47,469 nt of DNA, taken from the NCBI GenBank assembly GCA_016789365.1, contig JAEURH010000014.1, positions 1-47,469 of the forward strand. The letters are read 5' to 3'. The notes beneath the pieces are model-generated. The model saw nothing but the letters and a program-made list of their open reading frames with translations. It searched no databases and was not told where the DNA came from. The position numbers and the translations under genes were made by a program. This DNA comes from Anaerolineales bacterium. GTDB taxonomy: Bacteria > Chloroflexota > Anaerolineae > Anaerolineales > Villigracilaceae. Each line of letters starts with the position of its first letter. Position 1 is the stretch's first letter. Shown in pieces: positions 1-7,194 of this stretch.

Positions 1-1643
1 TACGGGACAATGTTAACTTCTTCAAGTTTTGCTAGCTTCTTAGCAACCTTTGAATCAATTTCTGTGCCTGCTTTGAAAAGTAATTCTTCAGATTTCGGGT
101 CGTAAGCATCCTCACGTAAAGTGCGACCTTCTAACAATTCACTTGTACCAGGCAAAGTTTTATACACTTTACGGTATGGTGTTTCAATGAAACCATATTC
201 ATTTACGCGCGCAAACGAAGCCAAACGGCCAATCAAGCCAATGTTTGGACCTTCAGGTGTTTCAATTGGGCAAATACGTCCATAGTGTGAGTGATGCACA
301 TCGCGCACATCAAAGCCTGCACGTTCACGGCGTAAACCACCTGGACCTAAAGCAGAGAGTGTACGTTTGTGACGTAATTCCGCTAACGGATTGGTTTGGT
401 CCATGAATTGGGAAAGTTGTGAAGAACCAAAGAATTCACGCAACGCCGCTACAACTGGACGAATGTTTACTAATGTAACTGGTGAAAGTTGCTCTTGGTC
501 ACGAATGGACATGCGTTCTTTAATAACGCGCTCCATACGGCGTAAACCAATACGCAACTTGTTTTGAATCAACTCACCCACAGTTTTGACGCGTCTGTTT
601 CCAAGGTGGTCAATATCGTCAGAGCGTTCTGTTCCATTATTAATTTGAATCATACGACGAATCAAACGAATTACATCGCTCTTTGTGATGTTACGGTGAG
701 GAATTGGAATATTTAAATCCAGTTTTTGATTCAATTTATAACGACCCACACGTTCAAGGTCGTAATGGCGTTGGTCAAATAATTGTTCTTCGAGGAATTG
801 ACGTGCGTTGTCTAAAGTAGCGGGGTCGCCTGGGCGCATCTTCTTGAAGAATTCGATTAACGCGGCTTCGGCAATGGTATGTGTGCTTAAGTCCCAATCT
901 GGTTCTTGTTTAATAGTAGAGGCAATGAACAACCGGTCGGCGTTATTATCTACATCTTTAAAGATAGATAAGATTTCTTCATCAGTGCCATATTTGATTG
1001 GGGAATCTTTGATTCCATCGTTGACAGCGGCAAGCGCGCGCAAAAACACAGTAATTGGGACTGTGCGTTTGCGGTTGAATTTCAAAATAATGTAATCAGA
1101 TTTGCGGGTTTCAAATTCCATCCATGCGCCGCGGTCTGGAATCAGTTTTGCCATTGAAAGCAAACGCCCCGTAGCGCGGTCGGCTGGTGCTTCAAAATAC
1201 ACACCAGGAGAGCGGATTAACTGAGAGACAACGACACGTTCTGTACCATTAACAATGAAGGTACCTTTATCTGTCATCTCAGGGAAATCGCCTAAGAAAA
1301 TATCTTGTTTAATGGGTTCAGGAACATCGGGACCCGCCAACAAAACAGAAACATATAAAGGACTTGCATAAGTCAAGTCTCTTTCAACACATTCTTCAAT
1401 TGTATGCTTGGGGTCGCCAAAGCGATATTTCAAGCCCCACTGTTGTGATTCTGGGCTTCGGCTGGGGAAAAATAACTTCATGCCTTTGTTATAAGATTCA
1501 ATTGGCGAAATCTCGTGGAATAAATCACCAAGCCCTTCTCGTTTCAATCTTTCAAAAGAATCAAGTTGTACTTCGATTAAATTAGGTAAATCAAGTTTTA
1601 CTGGGATTTGTGCGTAGCTTTTTTGGGGTAAAGAAGATGCCAT
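1..1643 (-). CDS. rpoB: RNA polymerase beta subunit, 5' part (cut by window edge)
   Basis: Encodes the beta subunit of RNA polymerase, the core catalytic partner of beta'. The first 547 codons are visible and the frame runs off the left edge without a stop. The ATG at 1643 is preceded by a clear AGGAGA ribosome binding site. Recognisable blocks include [15 protein letters not shown] near the N-terminus and the rifampicin-binding region around residues 405-460 ([13 protein letters not shown], then [13 protein letters not shown], then [14 protein letters not shown]). Residue 428 is Thr (codon at 360-362), where E. coli has Arg529; His425 and the Ser matching E. coli Ser531 are kept. The gene is not directly behind rplJL: tRNA genes lie upstream, and it has its own promoter at 1714-1742. 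rpoC would be expected to the left of the window (inference). Confidence 0.97.
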   Translation of the reverse strand, partial: MASSLPQKSYAQIPVKLDLPNLIEVQLDSFERLKREGLGDLFHEISPIESYNKGMKLFFPSRSPESQQWGLKYRFGDPKHTIEECVERDLTYASPLYVSVLLAGPDVPEPIKQDIFLGDFPEMTDKGTFIVNGTERVVVSQLIRSPGVYFEAPADRATGRLLSMAKLIPDRGAWMEFETRKSDYIILKFNRKRTVPITVFLRALAAVNDGIKDSPIKYGTDEEILSIFKDVDNNADRLFIASTIKQEPDWDLSTHTIAEAALIEFFKKMRPGDPATLDNARQFLEEQLFDQRHYDLERVGRYKLNQKLDLNIPIPHRNITKSDVIRLIRRMIQINNGTERSDDIDHLGNRRVKTVGELIQNKLRIGLRRMERVIKERMSIRDQEQLSPVTLVNIRPVVAALREFFGSSQLSQFMDQTNPLAELRHKRTLSALGPGGLRRERAGFDVRDVHHSHYGRICPIETPEGPNIGLIGRLASFARVNEYGFIETPYRKVYKTLPGTSELLEGRTLREDAYDPKSEELLFKAGTEIDSKVAKKLAKLEEVNIVP

Positions 1644-1713
1644 TCTTCTCTCCTAACGGTTTCTATAGAGTTGGATAAACGAATTAAACTGCCCATGTGG
1701 ACAGCAACCCTAA

Positions 1714-1742
1714 AGTATATCGAAAAGGATGCGAAAAGTCAA
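1714..1742 (-). promoter_or_regulatory. Sigma-70 promoter of rpoB
   Basis: On the minus strand TTGACT (1742-1737) is separated by exactly 17 bases from TATACT (1719-1714). Transcription would start near 1707, giving a leader of about 64 bases. The leader holds a small hairpin (CTGTCC/GGGCAG, 1689-1704) before the AGGAGA ribosome binding site. This supports rpoB being transcribed from its own promoter rather than by read-through from ribosomal protein genes. Confidence 0.75.
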
Positions 1743-1803
1743 GAAAAAATCAAGTATTAAAATTACCTTTTGTTGATATGAAGTGCAAATTGCGCCAATT
1801 CAT

Positions 1804-1832
1804 TTGACAATCTATAACTCTACGTGTAAAAT
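1804..1832 (+). promoter_or_regulatory. Sigma-70 promoter of the tRNA cluster
   Basis: TTGACA (1804-1809), a 17-base spacer and TAAAAT (1827-1832) form a near-consensus promoter. The start site would fall near 1839, about 20 bases before tRNA-Phe. It is divergent from the rpoB promoter. The three tRNA genes that follow have no other obvious promoter and end at a terminator at 2183-2214, so they are probably one transcript. Confidence 0.75.
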
Positions 1833-1859
1833 CACGGACGCTTAACAACAAAATATCTC

Positions 1860-1932
1860 GCCGAGATAGCTCAGTAGGTAGAGCATGCGACTGAAAATCG
1901 CAGTGTCCCCAGTTCGATCCTGGGTCTCGGCA
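1860..1932 (+). tRNA. tRNA-Phe (GAA)
   Basis: Cloverleaf of 73 nt. The acceptor stem GCCGAGA (1860-1866) pairs with TCTCGGC (1925-1931), with discriminator A at 1932. The anticodon is GAA inside GCGACTGAAAATCGC. The T arm contains GTTCGATCC. No CCA is encoded, so a CCA-adding enzyme is needed. Confidence 0.95.
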
Positions 1933-1966
1933 CTCTCGGCGAACATATAACATAATAGCCAAGAAA

Positions 1967-2041
<75 letters not shown>

Positions 2042-2043
2042 AA

Positions 2044-2089
2044 ACCGAAGGATTGCAGATTGAAATAAAATTCGGTCAGCAATCCTTTT
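2044..2089 (+). other. Hairpin with alternative pairing between tRNA-Gly and tRNA-Cys
   Basis: AAGGATTGC (2048-2056) pairs perfectly with GCAATCCTT (2079-2087) and is followed by a short T run, so it could be a weak terminator or a processing signal. A second, overlapping pairing is possible between ACCGAA (2044-2049) and TTCGGT (2071-2076). It sits between two tRNAs of the same presumed transcript. Confidence 0.45.
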
Positions 2090-2108
2090 GTGTATAAAGC
2101 AAGTACAT

Positions 2109-2180
2109 GGCGTCGTGGCCAAGTGGTAAGGCAAGGGTCTGCAAAACCCTCATTCACGGGTTCAAATCCCGTCGACGCCT
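2109..2180 (+). tRNA. tRNA-Cys (GCA)
   Basis: Cloverleaf of 72 nt. The acceptor GGCGTCG (2109-2115) pairs with CGACGCC (2173-2179), with discriminator T at 2180. The anticodon is GCA within AGGGTCTGCAAAACCCT. The T arm is GGGTTCAAATCCC. CCA is not encoded. Confidence 0.95.
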
Positions 2181-2182
2181 CT

Positions 2183-2214
2183 AAAAACAGACTCATCTAG
2201 AGTCTGTTTTTTTT
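2183..2214 (+). terminator. Intrinsic terminator of the tRNA cluster
   Basis: AAAAACAGACT (2183-2193) pairs with AGTCTGTTTTT (2201-2211) around a 7-base loop and runs into eight consecutive T residues. It lies three bases after tRNA-Cys and closes the tRNA operon. Confidence 0.9.
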
Positions 2215-2270
2215 ATTTAACGCTTTTGTTATCAGAATATGTTTGAAATGTTTTTCATATAAAAAAAGCC

Positions 2271-2276
2271 TATAAT
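2271..2276 (+). promoter_or_regulatory. -10 element upstream of the PAS/GAF/HD-GYP gene
   Basis: A perfect TATAAT ends 11 bases before the ATG at 2288. No good -35 hexamer is seen at the right spacing. The predicted start site near 2283 would leave a leader of only about five bases with no ribosome binding site, which suggests leaderless or near-leaderless translation. Confidence 0.5.
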
Positions 2277-2287
2277 TATTTCATATC

Positions 2288-5200
2288 ATGCGCAAGAAAA
2301 GACAAAATCGCTTATCCGCTTTACAAATTACACTGATTTACCTCGGACTCGGTATTCTATGGATTCTATTAACAGATATCATTCTATTTAGATTCCTTAA
2401 TGACTCTGGACAACTTTCATCAGTACAAACATACAAAGGTTGGTTTTATGTAGGGGTAACTGCTTATATTTTATACATCCTTCTGAAAATTAACGAAAAA
2501 AGACTAACAACCTCAAAAAATCAAGCCCAAGAAGAATATCGTGAATTAGTGGAGAAATTACCTGGTGTGGTGTTTATGGATGTATTTGACAACCCACAAA
2601 CCACCCACTATATGAGCCCACGCATAAAAGATTTGGTTGGTTACACTGCTGAAGAATGGACAGAGAACGGCGTTGACATGTGGACACAAGCATTACACCC
2701 AGATGACAAAGAACGCGTACTTAATGAAGATAAACGCACAAACCAATCAGGTGAATCATTTCGGATTGAATACCGCCTGTGTCATAAAGAAGGACATTAT
2801 ATTTGGGTAAAAGAAGACGCTTCACTCGTAAGAGGCGAAGATGGCACACCATTATTTTGGCAAGGCATTCTATTAGACATTACCGAACAAAAAAAAGCGG
2901 AAGAAGTGTCAAAACGACGAGATGAAGTCTTGCGCGAATCTACAATGGAATTGACTCATTATATTGACCTTAATAATCTTTTTGAAAAAATTTTTACAAT
3001 CATATACAAATTGATACCCTACGATAGCGCTTCCATAGAATTAATTAGTAATGATATTGCGAAAATTGTGGCTGGAAAAAACATCCCAAAAGAAATGATT
3101 GGGAAACAATATCAAATAGACCCGAAAAAATGGGGCGGATTATATGACTTACGTAAAGCCCAAATTATCCCTGATGTCAAAGTTGATGAACGTTTTGTCA
3201 ACTTTGAAGAAACAAGTTACATCCGCAGTTGGATGGGAATACCGTTATTAACACAAGAGAGATTAATTGGCTTTTTAAATCTTGATAGCAGTGTTCCAAA
3301 TTTTTTTACAGAAGAATATGCCGCGCTTGCACAGACCTTTGCAAACCAAGCCGCGATTGCAATTGAAAATACCCGTTTATTTGAGTCTGAAAAAAAACGA
3401 GTTCAAATTGCTGAAACTGTTCGACAAGCCACAACTGCATTAACAAATTTACTAGACTTACCCTCTTTATATCGAACAATTTTAGAATGGTTAAACAAAA
3501 TTGCACCTTACGATAGTGCATCAATTTTAGAAATTGAAGGCGAAAACTTACTGTTAACTGCTGAAAATGGACTGCCCCACCCAGAAAAAGCATTAAACAA
3601 AGTTTTCTCTTCTAATGACTCCCTACTAAAAATTGTTCAAGAAACTGGAAAGGCTTTAATTATTGACGACTGCCTAGCAGACCCACGCTTTGAACAATGG
3701 GGTGATATAGAACATATTCGTGGTTGGATGGGCGTGCCATTAATCTCGCGTGGGCAAGTGATTGGTTTTATTACTATTGATAGCAAAAGACCGAATGCCT
3801 TTACTCAAAATGATGCAGTTGCCGCACAAACGTTTGCACAACAAGCCGCTACATCACTAGAAAATGTACGGCTTTATACCGAAACCAAACAACGGCTAGA
3901 AGAATTGGAAACCGTGAGCCGTGTATCTTCCGCATTGCGCGCCGCACAAGATACAAATGAAATGTTCCCGATTTTGCTACGAGAAATTGAAAGCATCCTC
4001 AAAACAGAAACGGCTACCATCTTTTTATATGATTCAGAAACCAATTTGCTCAAGCCACGCGCCACCAGTAAAGCCTTAGCGAACTTACCAAAATCTGTTT
4101 ACAAACCAGATGAAGGCATCATTGGGCATGTTTACACCAGCGGAGAGGCGCACACTAGCCTTGAATTTAATAATGACCCTCTTGCTAACAAAGAAAATCA
4201 AAATATCTTAGGCAAAGGCTGGGGCGGAATTGCAGTGCCAATTCGTACTGCCAATGAAATTATCGGTGTGATTATTGTTGGCATACAAAAACCAAGGCAA
4301 GTTGAAGAAGGTTATGTTCGCTTATTAACAACGATTGCCGAAATTGCAGGCAATGCGATTTATCGCTCGAACCTGTTTGACAAAAACGAAGAACAAATTC
4401 GCCGCCTCACCACCTTGCGAGAAATTGATACTGCTATTACATCGAGTCTTGACTTACGCATTACGCTTAATATCATCATTGAGCATTTGATGACAAAAAT
4501 GGGAGTAAGTGCCGCTTCGTTTTTGATATTCAACCCTGATAGTCAAATGTTGGATACATTAGCCGCCAGCGGATTTCAAAATCAAGATATGAATCAGGCT
4601 TCATTTAATATTGGCGATGGACTAGCAACACAAGCCTTATTGAATCGCAAGCCGATTCATGTAAAAGAATTAAAAAATGAAAATAATCAAATTGCAAATG
4701 AAAATTTTTCAAGTTATTATGCGTTGCCACTTTTAAGTAAAGGCACAACCAGAGGTGTTCTTGAAATGTATTTCAAAAATACCTTTACACCAAATTCAGA
4801 CTGGATTGATTTCGTTCAAACATTAGCAGGTCAGGCAACCATTGCAATTGATAACGCTCAACTATTTGAAAATTTACAACGCAGTAACCAAGAACTTTCA
4901 CTCGCTTACGATACAACGCTCGAAGGTTGGGGAAAAGCATTGGAATTACGTGATAAAGAAACGCAAGGGCATACACAGCGCGTCACCAACTTGACCTTAG
5001 AACTGGCTCAGCGCGTGGGCATTCCCGAATCTCAATTAATTTATATCCGTCGTGGTGCTTTGCTTCACGATATTGGAAAAATGGGCGTGCCAGATAACAT
5101 CTTACGCAAACCTACTGCATTGACTGAAGATGAGATGAATGAAATGAAAAAGCATCCACAATACGCGTATGAGCTTTTATATCCAATCCCCTACTTGCGT

Positions 5201-5491
5201 TCAGCAGTGGATATTCCATACTGCCACCATGAATGGTGGGATGGAAGCGGCTATCCGCGCGGATTAAAAGGGGAAGAGATTCCGCTCGCCGCTCGCATCT
5301 TCGCCGTAGTGGATGTTTGGGATGCGTTACTTTCAGATAGACCTTATCGTAAAGCATGGAAGCGAGATGAAGTATGCAAATATATTCTTAACCTTTCAGG
5401 CAAACAATTTGACCCAAATATTGTGAAAGAATTTAAACGTATTTTGGATAACGAACCAGAGATTATTGAATCAAATTATCCGCAAGATTAA
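2288..5491 (+). CDS. Membrane PAS/4xGAF/HD-GYP c-di-GMP phosphodiesterase
   Basis: Predicted cyclic-di-GMP phosphodiesterase of the RpfG/HD-GYP class. The 1067-residue protein has two N-terminal membrane segments (about residues 12-34 and 50-67) and a PAS domain (about 80-205) ending in the usual DITEQKKAEE linker. Four GAF domains follow (about 220-365, 385-530, 545-700 and 710-865). The C-terminal HD-GYP domain (about 880-1060) keeps the metal site: HDIGK with H927-D928, and HHEWWDGSGYP with H980, H981, D985 and the GYP at 988-990. GAF1 and GAF2 are clearly related (IRSWMGIPL and IRGWMGVPL) and probably arose by duplication. No GGDEF domain is present, so it should only degrade the second messenger. 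The signals bound by the PAS and GAF domains cannot be told from sequence. It stands alone between terminators. Confidence 0.9.
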   Translation: MRKKRQNRLSALQITLIYLGLGILWILLTDIILFRFLNDSGQLSSVQTYKGWFYVGVTAYILYILLKINEKRLTTSKNQAQEEYRELVEKLPGVVFMDVFDNPQTTHYMSPRIKDLVGYTAEEWTENGVDMWTQALHPDDKERVLNEDKRTNQSGESFRIEYRLCHKEGHYIWVKEDASLVRGEDGTPLFWQGILLDITEQKKAEEVSKRRDEVLRESTMELTHYIDLNNLFEKIFTIIYKLIPYDSASIELISNDIAKIVAGKNIPKEMIGKQYQIDPKKWGGLYDLRKAQIIPDVKVDERFVNFEETSYIRSWMGIPLLTQERLIGFLNLDSSVPNFFTEEYAALAQTFANQAAIAIENTRLFESEKKRVQIAETVRQATTALTNLLDLPSLYRTILEWLNKIAPYDSASILEIEGENLLLTAENGLPHPEKALNKVFSSNDSLLKIVQETGKALIIDDCLADPRFEQWGDIEHIRGWMGVPLISRGQVIGFITIDSKRPNAFTQNDAVAAQTFAQQAATSLENVRLYTETKQRLEELETVSRVSSALRAAQDTNEMFPILLREIESILKTETATIFLYDSETNLLKPRATSKALANLPKSVYKPDEGIIGHVYTSGEAHTSLEFNNDPLANKENQNILGKGWGGIAVPIRTANEIIGVIIVGIQKPRQVEEGYVRLLTTIAEIAGNAIYRSNLFDKNEEQIRRLTTLREIDTAITSSLDLRITLNIIIEHLMTKMGVSAASFLIFNPDSQMLDTLAASGFQNQDMNQASFNIGDGLATQALLNRKPIHVKELKNENNQIANENFSSYYALPLLSKGTTRGVLEMYFKNTFTPNSDWIDFVQTLAGQATIAIDNAQLFENLQRSNQELSLAYDTTLEGWGKALELRDKETQGHTQRVTNLTLELAQRVGIPESQLIYIRRGALLHDIGKMGVPDNILRKPTALTEDEMNEMKKHPQYAYELLYPIPYLRSAVDIPYCHHEWWDGSGYPRGLKGEEIPLAARIFAVVDVWDALLSDRPYRKAWKRDEVCKYILNLSGKQFDPNIVKEFKRILDNEPEIIESNYPQD

Positions 5492-5528
5492 AGTTGAAGA
5501 GCAGAATCAAATATCCGCTTAAGAAAGA

Positions 5529-5557
5529 AGCGACGAGTTTCCTCATCGCTTTTTTTT
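5529..5557 (+). terminator. Intrinsic terminator after the HD-GYP gene
   Basis: AGCGACGAG (5529-5537) pairs with CTCATCGCT (5542-5550) with one C-A mismatch and is followed by a T run to 5557. The tyrS stop codon on the other strand (5556-5558) touches its end, so the two convergent genes share this gap. Confidence 0.75.
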
Positions 5558-6764
5558 ATTTCACTCGTAAAAATTTTCGCTTGCCAACTTGTAACACGCC
5601 TGCATGTGGAAATGGCATATCTTTTTCAATCACTTCGCCATCAAGTTTTACGCCTTTTTGTTCGATGAGACTGCGGGCTTTGCTTTTGCTTTCAGCCATT
5701 TTGTTTGCGATGATGACATCCACAACCGTTTGATTGGGTTGCAAATTGTATTCAGGCATTTCATCAGGAATTTCTTTTTGTTGAAAACGTTTGATGAAAT
5801 TTTCTTGCGCCGATTTGGCTTCTTCATCAGAATAAAAAATGCTAGTGATTTCCTGCGCCATTTTCATTTTCGCATCACGCGGATGTAACGTATTTGATGC
5901 GAGGTCTTTTTCAATTTGTGCAATCTCTTGCGGACTCCAACGCGTGACGAGGCGCATGTAAATACCCATTGCTGAATCAGGCACAGACATTAATTTGCCG
6001 AACATATCATCAGCGCCAGTGTTGATTGGCACAATATTGCCTGTTGATTTTGACATTCTTTGCACGCCATCGGTGCCGGGCAAAATGCCTGTGATAATTC
6101 CAACCAATGGCTTTTGACCTAATGCTTCTTGCAATTTTCTACCAGCGACAATGATATTAAACAATTGGTCAGAGCCACCTGCTTGCACGTCCGTATTCAT
6201 CGCAACAGCATCATAGCCTTGCATAAGCGCGTAAAAAGTTTCGTGTAAATAAATTGGTTCGCCTTTTTCGAGTCGCTTTGAAAAATTTTCGCGCGCTAAA
6301 AATTGTTGCACGGTAAAATTTTGACCTAAGCGAATCAAATCCACAAGAGATAGTTTTGAGAGCCATTCACCGTTATAGCGAATTTTCGTTTTTGTTTTAT
6401 CTAACACGCGAAAGGCTTGTTCGGCATACGTCTTTGAATTTTCATTGACTTGCTCTTCGGTTAAAACAGGTCTGGCTTTGTTTTTATCTGAAGGGTCGCC
6501 AACTAAAGCGGTGTAACTTCCGATTAAAAATGTTACTTCGTGACCTAAATCTTGAAATTGGCGAAGTTTTCGCATCGAAATAGTGTGACCTAAATGCAAG
6601 TCAGTAGATGTGGGGTCATAGCCGCAATACACTTGTAACGGGCGATTTTCTTTTTGAGCAATTAATAAACGCTCGCGCAGTTCGGCGGTCATGGATTTTT
6701 TTAATTCTTCGTCGCCGTAATCGGTGCCTTGCATTAATAGTTCAACTTGTTCATCAATGTTCAT
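5556..6764 (-). CDS. tyrS: Tyrosyl-tRNA synthetase
   Basis: Charges tRNA-Tyr with tyrosine in the cytoplasm (class Ic synthetase). At 402 residues it has the normal size. The Rossmann core contains the HIGH-type motif HLGH at 57-60 and the KMSKS-type motif RMSKS at 236-240. QAGGSDQ (195-201) belongs to the Tyr/ATP pocket. The last 60 or so residues form an S4 RNA-binding domain (SKSKARSLIEQKGVKLDGEV), typical of the bacterial enzyme. The ATG at 6764 follows a good AGGAG. The upstream leader (6765-6984) holds a palindromic repeat, an intrinsic terminator and a Tyr-rich leader peptide, pointing to control by tyrosine-tRNA charging. Confidence 0.97.
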   Translation of the reverse strand: MNIDEQVELLMQGTDYGDEELKKSMTAELRERLLIAQKENRPLQVYCGYDPTSTDLHLGHTISMRKLRQFQDLGHEVTFLIGSYTALVGDPSDKNKARPVLTEEQVNENSKTYAEQAFRVLDKTKTKIRYNGEWLSKLSLVDLIRLGQNFTVQQFLARENFSKRLEKGEPIYLHETFYALMQGYDAVAMNTDVQAGGSDQLFNIIVAGRKLQEALGQKPLVGIITGILPGTDGVQRMSKSTGNIVPINTGADDMFGKLMSVPDSAMGIYMRLVTRWSPQEIAQIEKDLASNTLHPRDAKMKMAQEITSIFYSDEEAKSAQENFIKRFQQKEIPDEMPEYNLQPNQTVVDVIIANKMAESKSKARSLIEQKGVKLDGEVIEKDMPFPHAGVLQVGKRKFLRVK

Positions 6765-6778
6765 AAGTTCTCCTAAAA

Positions 6779-6832
6779 CGTCCCGCAGGTTTTTATGAAT
6801 TAATTTTATTTCTTAATCAAACCTGCGGGACG
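6779..6832. repeat. Palindromic repeat family A, copy 1
   Basis: CGTCCCGCAGGTTT (6779-6792) and its exact reverse complement (6819-6832) flank an AT-rich 26-base loop. The same arms recur at 26369-26422 and 28084-28138 with different loops. This copy lies between the tyrS attenuator terminator and the tyrS ribosome binding site, so it would fold as a hairpin in the tyrS 5' untranslated region. Confidence 0.85.
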
Positions 6833-6847
6833 GTGTTTTTTTAATAT

Positions 6848-6879
6848 AAAAACGCGCCCGCGATGATGAGGGGCGCGTT
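6848..6879 (-). terminator. Attenuator terminator in the tyrS leader
   Basis: Read on the minus strand, AACGCGCCC (6879-6871) pairs perfectly with GGGCGCGTT (6859-6851) around an 11-base loop and runs into TTTTTATATT. It lies about 85 bases upstream of the tyrS start codon and downstream of the Tyr-rich leader peptide. An alternative helix, GCGATGGTG (6895-6887) with CATCATCGC (6868-6860), occupies the terminator loop and part of its 3' arm, so the two cannot form together. Confidence 0.75.
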
Positions 6880-6901
6880 CAATGCACACCATCGCAATCA
6901 A

Positions 6902-6949
6902 TTACTGGTGAGCATAATAATAATTTTTGTCAAAATGTTTGTTAGACAT
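6902..6949 (-). CDS. Putative tyrS leader peptide with three Tyr codons
   Basis: A 15-codon reading frame, MSNKHFDKNYYYAHQ, contains three consecutive TAT tyrosine codons (6922-6914) and stops at 6904-6902. Its ATG lies seven bases after the end of a perfect TATAAT (6961-6956), so the transcript may begin at the start codon; no ribosome binding site is seen. GCTCACCA (6913-6906), just after the Tyr codons, can pair with TGGTGTGC (6891-6884), which also forms the 5' arm of the antiterminator. A ribosome stalled at the Tyr codons would cover the first segment and free the second to block the terminator. A ribosome reaching the stop would cover the second segment and let the terminator form. This matches the trp-operon logic. 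Translation itself is inferred. Confidence 0.6.
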   Translation of the reverse strand: MSNKHFDKNYYYAHQ

Positions 6950-6955
6950 GCGCGT

Positions 6956-6984
6956 ATTATACATTAAATTTTAGGATTGCTTCA
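6956..6984 (-). promoter_or_regulatory. Promoter of the tyrS leader
   Basis: TATAAT (6961-6956) is perfect. At 17-base spacing the -35 position (6984-6979) reads TGAAGC, a poor match, so the promoter may be weak or activator-dependent. The predicted start is about 6949. Its upstream edge abuts the long imperfect palindrome at 6987-7140. Confidence 0.5.
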
Positions 6985-6986
6985 CC

Positions 6987-7140
6987 ATCGGGAAGTGGCT
7001 AAAAAGGAGAGTAAAAAGAGTTTTTTTACCACAGAGAACACTGAGTTCACGGAGAAAATAAGAGGAAATCTCTGTGTTCTTTGTGGTCTCTGTGGTTAAT
7101 TCTTTTTCTTTACCTTTGAAATTAGCCACTCCCCACCATC
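6987..7140. repeat. Long imperfect palindrome (MITE-like), repeat family E
   Basis: The ends GGGAAGTGGCTAA (from about 6990) and TTAGCCACTCCCC (7122-7134) are near-inverse copies. Inside, TACCACAGAGAACACTGAG (from 7027) mirrors the segment ending in TCTCTGTGGTTAAT (7087-7100). The whole block of about 150 bp could fold into one long hairpin. Degenerate pieces of the same CACAGAG motif occur at 14178-14200 and 16453-16495. No transposase is present nearby. A 67-codon open frame across it is a by-product of the repeat. Confidence 0.7.
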
Positions 7141-7175
7141 TTGGTCTCGATACACGCTTCGCGCACTCGACCATT
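7140..7175. repeat. Short repeat-like inverted motif next to the MITE-like element
   Basis: TTGGTCTCGATACACGCTTC followed by GCGCACTCGACCA forms an imperfect inverted repeat (TGGTC.TCGA against TCGACCA). It resembles short dispersed intergenic motifs. It directly abuts the long palindrome, which suggests nested or clustered insertion of repeats in this gap. Confidence 0.4.
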
Positions 7176-7194
7176 GATGACTCGCAATGACATA

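Noticed and set aside
808..1095. Plus-strand frames inside rpoB
   Set aside because: They are shadows of the conserved rpoB frame on the other strand; codon pattern and conservation favour rpoB throughout.
6765..6984. T-box riboswitch upstream of tyrS
   Set aside because: No T-box sequence (AGGGTGGNACCGCG-like) or Stem I features are visible; the leader is short and its only specifier-like signal is a run of Tyr codons in a reading frame.
6971..7174. Open reading frame of 67 codons (minus strand)
   Set aside because: It is a read-through of the MITE-like palindrome and neighbouring repeat; the peptide has low complexity with no start signal.
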